Below, in pieces: positions 46,789-55,701 of a stretch of 64,000 nucleotides of DNA. Within the stretch, counting starts at the first letter, position 1; each line of letters begins with the position of its first letter. This DNA comes from Lysinibacillus sp. PLM2 (GTDB lineage: Bacteria > Bacillota > Bacilli > Bacillales_A > Planococcaceae), in NCBI GenBank assembly GCA_023168345.1, contig AP025689.1, positions 1,362,001-1,426,000 on the forward strand. The letters run 5' to 3'. The translations under genes were made by a program, and so were the position numbers. A model generated the notes under the pieces. That model did not search any database. It saw only the letters and a list, made by a program, of their open reading frames with translations, and had not been told where the DNA came from.

Positions 46789-48024
46789 ATGGGAATTCAA
46801 TCTAATACATCTTTAGATCATTTAGTAACTCCATGTTATTTAATTGATGAAAACGAATTGAATAATAATGTTTTAAATTTAAAAAATGCTCTAAACAAGT
46901 ATTGGAATAACTTCATAATTGGTTATTCTGTAAAAACAAATTCTTTACCTTGGTTATTAGATTATTTTCAAAAGAATAACATATTTGCTGAAATAGTGTC
47001 AGACGATGAGTATGAACTTGCACAAGCCATTGGTTATGAAAAGAATCGATTAATTTACAACGGTGTTTTGAAGTCAAAAGAGACATTTATCGAAGCTATT
47101 GAAAATGGTAGTAAAGTAAATATTGATACCCAAAGGGAACTGTATTGGCTCCAAGAACTTAGTCAATTAAATGAAAAAAAATATGAAGTTGGATTAAGAG
47201 TGAACTTTGATTTAGAGATTTATTGCCCTGATGAGTCATTAATGGGTGTTGAAGGCGGGAGATTCGGGTTTTGTTATGAAAACGGCGAACTAAAAAATGC
47301 GATTGATTTTATAAATTCTTTAAAGAATGTAAACTTAACTGGTTTGCACTTCCATTGTAGTACAAAAACTAGAAGCTTAAATATATTTAGAGCTATCTCT
47401 ATAGTAGCTTGTGAAATTAAAAGAAGGTATTCGTTAAATCTAAGTTATATTGATGTTGGTGGAGGATTTTTTGGAGGACTAAAAAATAAGCCGCAATTCA
47501 ATGATTATATTAAGGTGATTTCAGATGAGCTCAGTAAAGAATTTAATTGTAATGATGTAACATTAATAGTTGAACCTGGAACAGCTATCGTTTCATCTCC
47601 TTTTAGTTTTATTACAAGTGTCATAGATGTGAAGTCCACCACAGCAAATAATTTTGCAACAATAGATGGGAGTAATTTTAATATTAATCCACTTGGTAAA
47701 AAAACGAAATTTTTTTTCAATGTTAAATATCGGAATAAGTTGAATCGTCAGAAGATTATAAAAAAGCAAATTATTTCAGGTTATACATGTATGGAAGATG
47801 ATAGGTTAATTGTACTTGAGAATTATCCTAAACTCTCAAACGGGGATCAAATCATATTTGAAAAAATAGGTGCCTATACTATGTGCTTTACACCATTATT
47901 TATCAAGTATTTTCCAAGTGTCTATGTTGTTAAAGATAAGTCAATTCGATTAGTGAAAGAAAAATGGAGTGCAAAAGAATTATTAGTCAATGAAATTAGT
48001 AATATAACCGGTTGTGATAAATAA
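46789..48024 (+). CDS. Fold-type III PLP decarboxylase (LysA/ODC-like)
   Basis: A 411-residue protein of the diaminopimelate/ornithine decarboxylase family. The PLP lysine is Lys49 in GYSVKTN, the glycine loop DVGGGF is at 222-227, the Cys-x3-Asp decarboxylase pair is Cys334/Asp338 in GYTCMEDD, and GAYTM is at 361-365. The phosphate/substrate motif usually written EPGR reads EPGT (262-265), so the usual Arg is missing. A decarboxylase acting on an amino acid or on a carrier-linked substrate is likely. True lysine synthesis is unlikely because of its location in the polysaccharide operon. Confidence 0.87.
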   Translation: MGIQSNTSLDHLVTPCYLIDENELNNNVLNLKNALNKYWNNFIIGYSVKTNSLPWLLDYFQKNNIFAEIVSDDEYELAQAIGYEKNRLIYNGVLKSKETFIEAIENGSKVNIDTQRELYWLQELSQLNEKKYEVGLRVNFDLEIYCPDESLMGVEGGRFGFCYENGELKNAIDFINSLKNVNLTGLHFHCSTKTRSLNIFRAISIVACEIKRRYSLNLSYIDVGGGFFGGLKNKPQFNDYIKVISDELSKEFNCNDVTLIVEPGTAIVSSPFSFITSVIDVKSTTANNFATIDGSNFNINPLGKKTKFFFNVKYRNKLNRQKIIKKQIISGYTCMEDDRLIVLENYPKLSNGDQIIFEKIGAYTMCFTPLFIKYFPSVYVVKDKSIRLVKEKWSAKELLVNEISNITGCDK

Positions 48025-48044
48025 TAATTAATGAGGTTAAAAAT

Positions 48045-49256
48045 ATGAGAGATATACTAATAATTGCAAATTTTACTGACGCTCCTAGTGAAAAAGGTAA
48101 TAATCGATTTCACTATTTAGCTGAGGAGATTAATAAAACAGGAAATGTAGAGTTGGTAACCAGTAGTTTTTCACATGATAAAAAAATGCAAAGAACAGTT
48201 ACTATGGAACAATTAAAAACCACATCATACAAATTTACAATGCTCTATGAACCGTCCTATAAAAAAAATGTATCGTTGAGGAGATTATATTGTCATTATA
48301 TTCTAGGAAAAAACCTTAAAAAATATTTAAGAGAAAGAAAACTTCCTGATGTAATTTATTGCGCAGTACCATCCCTAGAGGTTGGAAAAGTTGCAGCAAG
48401 TTATGCAATGAAAAATAATATAAAGTTTATTATTGATATTCAAGATTTATGGCCTGAAGCATTTAGAATGGTTTTTAATGTCCCACTTTTGAATAAGTTA
48501 TTTTATTACCCGCTAAAACAAAAAGCAAACTTCATTTATTCATCGGCTGACGAAATAATAGCAGTATCCCAAACCTATTTAAAAAAAGTATTAAAAGTGA
48601 ATAGGAAAGTAAAAAAAGGACTAAGTGTATATTTAGGAACTGACCTTTCAACATTTGATAATTTAGCGGAAAAAGAAAAGCTAACACTAAAACCGAATAA
48701 TGAGTTATGGCTAGGATATGTAGGAACATTAGGCCATAGCTATGATATTAAAACTGTTTTAGATGCATTAAAACTATTACAGAATAAAGGCATTCATAAT
48801 ATTAAATTTATTATTATGGGTGATGGACCACTAAAAAGTGAGTTTGAAAAATATGCCTATAAACTTGGGGTGAATGCTGAATTCACTGGGAGACTTTCTT
48901 ATCGGAAAATGGTATGCATTCTAAAACAATGTGATATTGCAGTTAATCCTATCAGTAAAGGAGCTGCACAAAGTATTATCAATAAACACGCTGACTATGC
49001 TGCAGCTGGATTACCTGTTCTGAATACACAAGAATGCTATGAATATAGAAATTTGGTTGAAGAGTACAAAATGGGGTTTAACTGCGAAAACAGAAATAGT
49101 AGAGATTTAGCAGAGAAGTTATTCATTTTATATGAGGATGACATTCTTAGAGAAAATATGGGTCAAAATAGTAGGAAATTAGCAGAGGAAAAATTTAATA
49201 GATTAAAAACATATTCACAAATACTAACGCTAATTAATAAAGACGAAAGAATTTAA
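48045..49256 (+). CDS. GT4 family glycosyltransferase
   Basis: A 403-residue GT-B glycosyltransferase of the WbuB/EpsF-like kind. The N-terminal domain has ANFTDAPSEKGNNRFHYLAE and IDIQDLWPEAFRMV. The C-terminal domain has GYVGTLGHSYDIKTVLDAL, IMGDGPLKSEFEKYA and INKHADYAAAGLPVLNT, the nucleotide-sugar-binding signature. It probably adds an early residue of the repeat unit on the cytoplasmic face. The donor sugar is not deducible. Confidence 0.93.
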   Translation: MRDILIIANFTDAPSEKGNNRFHYLAEEINKTGNVELVTSSFSHDKKMQRTVTMEQLKTTSYKFTMLYEPSYKKNVSLRRLYCHYILGKNLKKYLRERKLPDVIYCAVPSLEVGKVAASYAMKNNIKFIIDIQDLWPEAFRMVFNVPLLNKLFYYPLKQKANFIYSSADEIIAVSQTYLKKVLKVNRKVKKGLSVYLGTDLSTFDNLAEKEKLTLKPNNELWLGYVGTLGHSYDIKTVLDALKLLQNKGIHNIKFIIMGDGPLKSEFEKYAYKLGVNAEFTGRLSYRKMVCILKQCDIAVNPISKGAAQSIINKHADYAAAGLPVLNTQECYEYRNLVEEYKMGFNCENRNSRDLAEKLFILYEDDILRENMGQNSRKLAEEKFNRLKTYSQILTLINKDERI

Positions 49257-49271
49257 TGGTGGTGTTGTTCC

Positions 49272-50354
49272 ATGAATTTACTATACATTTCATGCTTATC
49301 TGGTAATTATTCTCACGGTCTAACTTATAGTGTACCAGCACAGATTGAAAGTCAGAGTAAAATTGATAATGTTTATTGGTTAAACTTAAACCCGGAATAT
49401 AAAAATATAAATACTTCACATGTAGAATGTAACAAAATTGAAGAACCTTTAAAATTCAAGTTATCTAATCTTGCTCCACCATTTAATAAACCAGATCTTG
49501 TTATTTTTGAGGGTGTTTATTTTATTTCCTATTGGAAATTAGCAATATCTCTCAAAAAACTCAATATACCGTACATTATAGTTCCCAGAAGTTCATTAAC
49601 GAAACAGGCACAGCAAAAAAAACTATTAAAAAAGATAATAGCTAATTTTCTTTTTTTTAATAGTTTTGTAAAAAACGCAGCTGCTATTCAATATCTCACT
49701 AAAGATGAATATTTATCGTCCGGTCAGAAATGGAATAATAATTATCTGATTATACCTAATGGAATTAATAAAAAACAAACACTCAAGAAATATAGTTGTA
49801 AAAAGTTAAAAGGTATTTTTATAGGGAGATTAGATATATATCAAAAAGGAATAGATTTATTAATTGAGGCATGCTATCGAATAAAAAATGAAATGAAAAG
49901 CGCTGGTTGTTCTATAGATATTTATGGTCCTGAAGAAAATGGATCGAAAAGGAAAATTAGAGACTTAATTTATAAATATGAATTATACGATTACATCAAA
50001 GTATTTGATGAAATTTATCATGAAGAAAAAGAAAAAATCCTATTGAATTGTGACTTTTTTATTCTTACGTCTCGATTTGAAGGGCATCCTATGGGGTTAA
50101 TTGAGGCATTATCATATGGAATACCTTGTGTGGTCACCAAAGGTACAAATATGATAGAAGAAATTGAGACTGAGAATGCAGGTTGGACCGCTGAAAACGA
50201 TGTAGGGAGTATTGCTTTAGCTATAAAACAATTATTTAATCAAAAGGGAATTTTAAATAAAAAAGGGCAGAATGCATTAAATCTTTCGAAGAAATATAAT
50301 TGGGATTTTCTTGCAAAAGAGAGCAATCGATTATATACTCAACTACTCGATTAA
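49272..50354 (+). CDS. GT4 family glycosyltransferase
   Basis: A 360-residue GT-B glycosyltransferase. GIFIGRLDIYQKGIDLLIEA near residue 180, DIYGPEENGSKRKI and ILTSRFEGHPMGLIEALSYG are the typical C-terminal Glycos_transf_1 motifs. It starts 15 nt after the previous GT4 gene. It is the second and last recognisable glycosyltransferase of the locus, so with the initiating transferase the repeat unit may be as small as three sugars. Other activities may be supplied elsewhere. Confidence 0.92.
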   Translation: MNLLYISCLSGNYSHGLTYSVPAQIESQSKIDNVYWLNLNPEYKNINTSHVECNKIEEPLKFKLSNLAPPFNKPDLVIFEGVYFISYWKLAISLKKLNIPYIIVPRSSLTKQAQQKKLLKKIIANFLFFNSFVKNAAAIQYLTKDEYLSSGQKWNNNYLIIPNGINKKQTLKKYSCKKLKGIFIGRLDIYQKGIDLLIEACYRIKNEMKSAGCSIDIYGPEENGSKRKIRDLIYKYELYDYIKVFDEIYHEEKEKILLNCDFFILTSRFEGHPMGLIEALSYGIPCVVTKGTNMIEEIETENAGWTAENDVGSIALAIKQLFNQKGILNKKGQNALNLSKKYNWDFLAKESNRLYTQLLD

Positions 50355-50528
50355 AGGGGAGCACTTCTTCTTCCCGTAATATCAATTTTTATAGTTATAT
50401 TAGAATATGGCTTAATTATTTAATATTATTGATCCTGTATTACAATCGGTTCTAAAATGAGGAGGCTATTTTGAATAGTTAACCAAGTATGATTAACTCC
50501 AAGCCATATAAAAACGGAGAGTATTAAA

Positions 50529-51647
50529 ATGTACTTATTAGAAAGAATCCTAGCTCTTTTTACCTATTCAGCAATATTATATATAATCTGTTTATTAATT
50601 GCTAAATTAGACAGGAAATATATTGGTAGAATACTAACAATCTATCTTCTTGTGTTAACTATAATGGCGTTCTTTTATGTTCCACCATCTGGTGCGGATT
50701 TGTATAGATTAATTCCGATTATGAAAATTTGGGCAAGTTTAAATTTTCAAGAACTTTGGCACGAGATGTTACATTCATCAACGCCGATCAATCTAATATA
50801 CATGCATATAATTGGTCAAACGAAAATTGACGGTTTGTTACCTGCGATAACTGCATTTATTTTTTTTAGAAATGTTTTTTATATATTAAAAAGTAGTGTA
50901 TATAAGTATAATATATCATCACCCAATGCAGCACTTGTACTATTTTTTTTCATGTCATTAGGCGTATTTATTGAGGTAATATCAGGTATAAGGACAATGT
51001 TGGGTTTTTCAATTATAGCAGTATGTGTTTACCAGGAAATGATAGAAAAAAAGTTTATTTTGAAAAACATATTTTGGTATATTATTGCTTCTTTAATTCA
51101 TCCAGCAGTACTAGTTTTGACGTTAATTAGATTTAGTTACCTTATTTTTGAGGGAAGTAAAAGTAATTATCAGAGGATTTCTAAAATGTTCGTCATCTTG
51201 ATTGCACTTGTCTTATTATTTGTTTTTGGAGAAGAATATCTATTATCAAGTGTTGATAAGGCAAAATACTATATTTTTTACGGTACATTCTCGTATTTTT
51301 GGGAATATTTAATTGGAGTAATTAGCTTGTTATTTATATTCTATTTAATTTTATTAGTTTCTAAGTTAAGAAAATTAGAAGATGATATGGACTCTATTCA
51401 CAATTTAATAGGTTTTTGCAAATATTTGATAATATTAATAATTCTATTTTCCTTTGAATATAATACTTTTCATAGATTTGTAATTTTTTTATCTATCATA
51501 GCTATACCACTACTTATATATGTTCTTAAATCATCAGATTATATTAAAACAAATTTTAAAGTTATGACCTTAATTCTATCTGGCTTACTACTTTTAATTG
51601 CATGTGCTAGAGGAAATTTAACTAGTTTAAAGTTTTTCATTTTCTGA
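50529..51647 (+). CDS. EpsG-like polysaccharide polymerase
   Basis: A 372-residue polytopic membrane protein with about ten hydrophobic segments, of the EpsG/Wzy type. The loop YVPPSGADLYRLIPIMKIW and the region EVISGIRTMLGFSIIAVC resemble the EpsG family pattern. It should polymerise flipped repeat units outside the membrane. The two surrounding gaps (174 and 87 nt) show nothing obvious. Confidence 0.82.
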   Translation: MYLLERILALFTYSAILYIICLLIAKLDRKYIGRILTIYLLVLTIMAFFYVPPSGADLYRLIPIMKIWASLNFQELWHEMLHSSTPINLIYMHIIGQTKIDGLLPAITAFIFFRNVFYILKSSVYKYNISSPNAALVLFFFMSLGVFIEVISGIRTMLGFSIIAVCVYQEMIEKKFILKNIFWYIIASLIHPAVLVLTLIRFSYLIFEGSKSNYQRISKMFVILIALVLLFVFGEEYLLSSVDKAKYYIFYGTFSYFWEYLIGVISLLFIFYLILLVSKLRKLEDDMDSIHNLIGFCKYLIILIILFSFEYNTFHRFVIFLSIIAIPLLIYVLKSSDYIKTNFKVMTLILSGLLLLIACARGNLTSLKFFIF

Positions 51648-51734
51648 ATAATTTGAATTTTAGAGGGTTTAGTTAGATAGCATTTTAATAAGAAAGAAAA
51701 TTTACTTTCTTTTTTAAAGGAGAAAAAGAAAAGT

Positions 51735-52586
51735 ATGCAAACTATGTTAATTAAGTTATGCCGTTTTATCCCTGACTCTATTTACTTAAAACTTCTATTT
51801 TATAAAAACGTAAAAAAATTCTTAAATTTGAAAAATCCAACTACATTTAATGAAAAATTACAATGGCTAAAATTGAATGACCGTAAACAAGAATATACAA
51901 AATTAGTAGATAAATATGAAGTTAGAAATTATATAAAAGAAGAAATTGGTGAAAAATACTTGATTCCATTGTTAGCAGTTTGGAATAATGCCTCTGAAAT
52001 TGATTTTAGTAAATTGCCAAATCAATTTGTACTCAAATGTAACCATGATTCAAGGAGTGTAATAATTTGTAAGGATAAAAGGAAAATAAATATACAAAAA
52101 ACAGTTAAGAAGCTTAATATGCATTTAAAACAAAATGCTTATTGGTATGGTAGAGAGTGGCCATATAAAAATGTTAAACCACTTATACTAGCAGAAGAAT
52201 TTTTAGAGGAAGAGATTAATCAGCCATTAGTTGATTATAAGGTTTTATGTTTTAATGGGAAAGCTAAATTTGTTCAGGTACATTGTGGTCGGGGTACAGA
52301 AAATTACACACAAGATTTTTACGATCTAGAATGGAATCGTACTACGATAGGGCAAAAAGGTATTAACCATTCAAAAGTACCTTTAAATAAACCCGTTTTT
52401 CTTAAAAAAATGATATTTTTATCTGAGATATTAGCCAAAGATTTTATTCATGTAAGAGTAGATTGGTATTTTGTTAAAGATCAACTTTACTTTGGAGAAC
52501 TTACTTTTTTTGACGGTTCAGGTTTTTTGCCCTTTTCTAAAACTCATGATGATGTCTTGTTAGGAAATTTAATAAATATTCAATAG
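51735..52586 (+). CDS. TupA-like ATP-grasp protein
   Basis: A 283-residue protein of the TupA-like ATP-grasp family, named after a gene needed for teichuronopeptide (polyglutamate-polyglucuronate) in alkaliphilic Bacillus. Family-like stretches are NPTTFNEKLQWLKLNDRKQEY, VDKYEVRNYIKEEIGEKYLIPLL and LPNQFVLKCNH. In other members I recall, the last is followed by a Gly/Ser-rich ATP loop; here it reads DSRSVIICKDK. DYKVLCFNGKAKFVQVH and the HVRVDWYFV metal region are retained. It may attach amino acids to uronic-acid carboxylates or act as a carboxylate ligase. Confidence 0.88.
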   Translation: MQTMLIKLCRFIPDSIYLKLLFYKNVKKFLNLKNPTTFNEKLQWLKLNDRKQEYTKLVDKYEVRNYIKEEIGEKYLIPLLAVWNNASEIDFSKLPNQFVLKCNHDSRSVIICKDKRKINIQKTVKKLNMHLKQNAYWYGREWPYKNVKPLILAEEFLEEEINQPLVDYKVLCFNGKAKFVQVHCGRGTENYTQDFYDLEWNRTTIGQKGINHSKVPLNKPVFLKKMIFLSEILAKDFIHVRVDWYFVKDQLYFGELTFFDGSGFLPFSKTHDDVLLGNLINIQ

Positions 52587-52734
52587 ATTACGGGAAAAAC
52601 GAAGAAGTGATTACTATTTCTAATTTAAATATTGGCTGGATAATTTGCTTATTACTCTTTGAAACTTTCTATTTGAGATCCTTAGATTAAAGAGATCAAC
52701 GTTACTAAATACATGTAAATAGAGGTGACAAGAG

Positions 52735-54231
52735 TTGATAAGTGTTGAATTAAATAAAAAAGTTAGACATGGGACTAAATGGTCATTTATTGCTGAAGTC
52801 TCTTCAAAACTTATGATACCAATTACAACCATGGTTTTGGCCAGAATTTTAACACCCGAAATGTTTGGTATCGTTACTACTATTGTAATGATTATTAGTT
52901 TTGCAGAAATGATTGCTGATTCTGGATTTCAGAAGTTCTTAGTACAGCGCGAGTTTTTTACTATTGAAGAAAAAGAAGAATGCACAAATGTAGCCTTTTG
53001 GACCAATCTTTTTATAGCTTTTACAATGTGGGGACTAATTGTAATTTTTAGTGAGCAATTAGCTAGTTTAGTAGGAAATCCTGGGTTTGGTCATGTTATA
53101 TCGATAGCGGGAATTTCATTACCATTAACAGCATTCTCAAGTATACAAATGGCTTTACTTAAAAGAGATTTTGATTTTAAATCCATATTTTATGTCCGTT
53201 TAATCGGTGATTTTATTCCCATTTTTATTACTATCCCCTTAGCATTTATTTTTAATAATTATTGGGCGCTTATAATTGGAACAATCGCAACTAATATTTC
53301 TAATGTAATAATCTTTACAATTCGATCAAAATGGAAACCAAAGCTTTTGTATGACTTTAAAGTATTAAAAAAAATGTTTTCATTTAGTTCATGGTCATTA
53401 GTCGAAGAAATTACAATTTGGTCTACTTTATATATTGGTACTTTTTTGGTAAGTAGTTTTTTAAGTCTTTATTATCTTGGAATCTATAGAAATTCAATGG
53501 GAATTGTAAATCAGATAATGGCAATAATTGCAGGTGCTACAATGCCAATTGTCTTCTCGACATTATCTAGGTTACAAGATCAGCCTGGGAAGATTATTTA
53601 TGTGTTTCTTAAATTCCAACGATTAGTAGCTATTTTTGTACTACCTTTAGGTGTAGGGATATTTATGTATCGAGATATTCTTACATACTTACTTTTAGGA
53701 AATCAGTGGAATGAGGCAAGTGAATTTATAGGACTATGGGGATTAATGAGCTCTTTAACAATTGTTTTTGGGTATCTTTCAAGTGAACTCTATCGTGCTT
53801 TAGGAAAGCCAAAGCTTTCAGTGTTAGCTCAAGTGTTATATCTATTATTTCTTATCCCGGTATTAATAATAACTTCTCAAATTAGTTTTAGTGCATTATA
53901 TATCGCTAGATCATTATTAATAGTAGTATCTATTTTTATTGATATGTTTTTTGTATGGTTCGCAATAAAAATCAATCCAATTAAACTTTTATCAAATGTA
54001 TTTCCATTAATAATAAGTTCTTGTTTAATGGGTTTATTTGCGTTTGGTTTAAGACAACTTAGCCAAAATATTTATTTGGTGATCGTTTCAATAGTTCTCT
54101 GTATCATATTCTATTTTTCTATTATTATGATCTTTAAAAATATACGTCATGAACTTATAAAAGTTATAAAACCTTTTCTGAAATTGGATATAAAAGTGTT
54201 TAATAGAAGTAAAACTTTAGAAAAAAACTAA
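52735..54231 (+). CDS. Wzx/MOP-type oligosaccharide flippase
   Basis: A 498-residue membrane protein with 12-14 predicted transmembrane segments of the polysaccharide-transport MOP family. The N-terminus has HGTKWSFIAEVSSKLMIPIT and MVLARILTPEMFGIV, and LVQREFFTIEEKEECTNVAFW follows near residue 65. It should flip undecaprenyl-linked repeat units for EpsG-like polymerisation. Start codon is TTG 52735 behind GAGGTGA. A C-terminal hydrophilic tail ends the protein. The 148-nt gap upstream holds nothing recognisable. Confidence 0.93.
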   Translation: MISVELNKKVRHGTKWSFIAEVSSKLMIPITTMVLARILTPEMFGIVTTIVMIISFAEMIADSGFQKFLVQREFFTIEEKEECTNVAFWTNLFIAFTMWGLIVIFSEQLASLVGNPGFGHVISIAGISLPLTAFSSIQMALLKRDFDFKSIFYVRLIGDFIPIFITIPLAFIFNNYWALIIGTIATNISNVIIFTIRSKWKPKLLYDFKVLKKMFSFSSWSLVEEITIWSTLYIGTFLVSSFLSLYYLGIYRNSMGIVNQIMAIIAGATMPIVFSTLSRLQDQPGKIIYVFLKFQRLVAIFVLPLGVGIFMYRDILTYLLLGNQWNEASEFIGLWGLMSSLTIVFGYLSSELYRALGKPKLSVLAQVLYLLFLIPVLIITSQISFSALYIARSLLIVVSIFIDMFFVWFAIKINPIKLLSNVFPLIISSCLMGLFAFGLRQLSQNIYLVIVSIVLCIIFYFSIIMIFKNIRHELIKVIKPFLKLDIKVFNRSKTLEKN

Positions 54232-54324
54232 TTACCTCAGACTTTTCAACTGGAGGAAGGAAGTCAATTTCTGAATCAGTATCTTAATCTAGATAATTTT
54301 TATTTTTATAAAAGGAGGTAATAA

Positions 54325-55701
54325 ATGTATAAGATAGCGGTAGCAGGAACCGGCTATGTTGGCTTGGTAGCAGGCGTATGTTTTGCAGAAGTTGGTCACA
54401 AAGTAATTTGTGTAGATATTGATGAGAAAAAAGTGGATCTTATGAAATCTGGTATCGTACCATTCTACGAACCTGGACTAGAAGATTTAATGATAAAAAA
54501 CTACGCTGCAGGTAGAATCAATTTTACAACAGATTATATGCAAGCATATAGGGATGCAGATATTATATTTATTGGTGTAGGAACTCCAGAAAGAGAAGAT
54601 GGATCTGCAAATCTTTCCTATATAGCAAATGTAGCAAGACAAATTGCTGAGTCTATTATTAAAGATTGTTTAATAGTTGTTAAATCAACAGTACCAGTGG
54701 GAACGAATGACAAAGTAGAACAATTTATAAAAGATTTTTTAGTTAACGATGTTAGAGTTGAGGTTGCGTCTAATCCTGAATTTCTTGCACAAGGGTCAGC
54801 TGTTAATGATACATTAAATGCAGAAAGAATTATAATAGGAACTGAAAGTAATTGGGCGGAACAGGTACTAAAGAGTATTTATAAACCATACAATATACCA
54901 ATCATTTCAGTCTCTAGACGGTCAGCGGAAATGATAAAATATGCATCTAATAATTTTCTAGCTCTTAAAATCTCTTTTATAAATGATATTGCAAATCTTT
55001 GTGAATTAGTTAATGCCGATATTCAAGAAGTTACTCTAGGTATGAGTTTTGATAGTCGTATTGGTAATAAGTTTTTAAATGCTGGAATTGGTTATGGAGG
55101 ATCATGCTTCCCTAAAGATACGAAAGCACTTGATTATTTAGCAAAACAATTTGGTTATGAACTAAAAACAGTTAAAGCTACTATGGAGGTTAATAAAGAA
55201 CAGCAGACGAAGCTTTTTAAAAAAGCAAGTCAAAGACTTATTACATTTAATAATATAAAAGTAGCTATATTAGGTTTAACATTTAAACCTGGAACAGACG
55301 ATTTGAGAGAGTCTGCATCACTTGTAAATGTACCATTGTTATTAGAACATGGCGCAAATATTTTTGCATTTGATCCCATAGGAGCTAAGAATTTCGCAAA
55401 AATTTATCCAGAAGGTAAAAATAGAAACGGGACGATCGCTTATGTTGAAAATGTAGAACAAGCTCTCATTGGGGCAAGTATCTGTTTTATTTTTACTGAA
55501 TGGGATGAAGTGAAAGAAATACCACCTGAAAAGTTTAAAAAGCTAATGCAAACTCCTATTGTTTATGATGGAAGAAATATTTTTAAAATTGATAATATGT
55601 CAGAGGTCGGTGTGGAGTATCACTCAATTGGAAGGAATAAGTCAAATACAAGATTGGTAAAGGAGTCTGAATATTATAAATTCAAAACCTACTTATCCTA
55701 A
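54325..55701 (+). CDS. UDP-glucose 6-dehydrogenase
   Basis: Oxidises UDP-glucose to UDP-glucuronate, with NAD. The 458-residue product has GTGYVGLV near the N-terminus, VVKSTVPVGTND, SNPEFLAQGSA and the catalytic Cys at about residue 261 in GYGGSCFPKD, then LGLTFKPGTDDLRESAS. Its end overlaps the downstream epimerase gene by 29 bp and carries that gene's ribosome binding site, so the two steps of uronic-acid supply are probably translationally coupled. It implies an acidic polymer. Confidence 0.97.
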   Translation: MYKIAVAGTGYVGLVAGVCFAEVGHKVICVDIDEKKVDLMKSGIVPFYEPGLEDLMIKNYAAGRINFTTDYMQAYRDADIIFIGVGTPEREDGSANLSYIANVARQIAESIIKDCLIVVKSTVPVGTNDKVEQFIKDFLVNDVRVEVASNPEFLAQGSAVNDTLNAERIIIGTESNWAEQVLKSIYKPYNIPIISVSRRSAEMIKYASNNFLALKISFINDIANLCELVNADIQEVTLGMSFDSRIGNKFLNAGIGYGGSCFPKDTKALDYLAKQFGYELKTVKATMEVNKEQQTKLFKKASQRLITFNNIKVAILGLTFKPGTDDLRESASLVNVPLLLEHGANIFAFDPIGAKNFAKIYPEGKNRNGTIAYVENVEQALIGASICFIFTEWDEVKEIPPEKFKKLMQTPIVYDGRNIFKIDNMSEVGVEYHSIGRNKSNTRLVKESEYYKFKTYLS

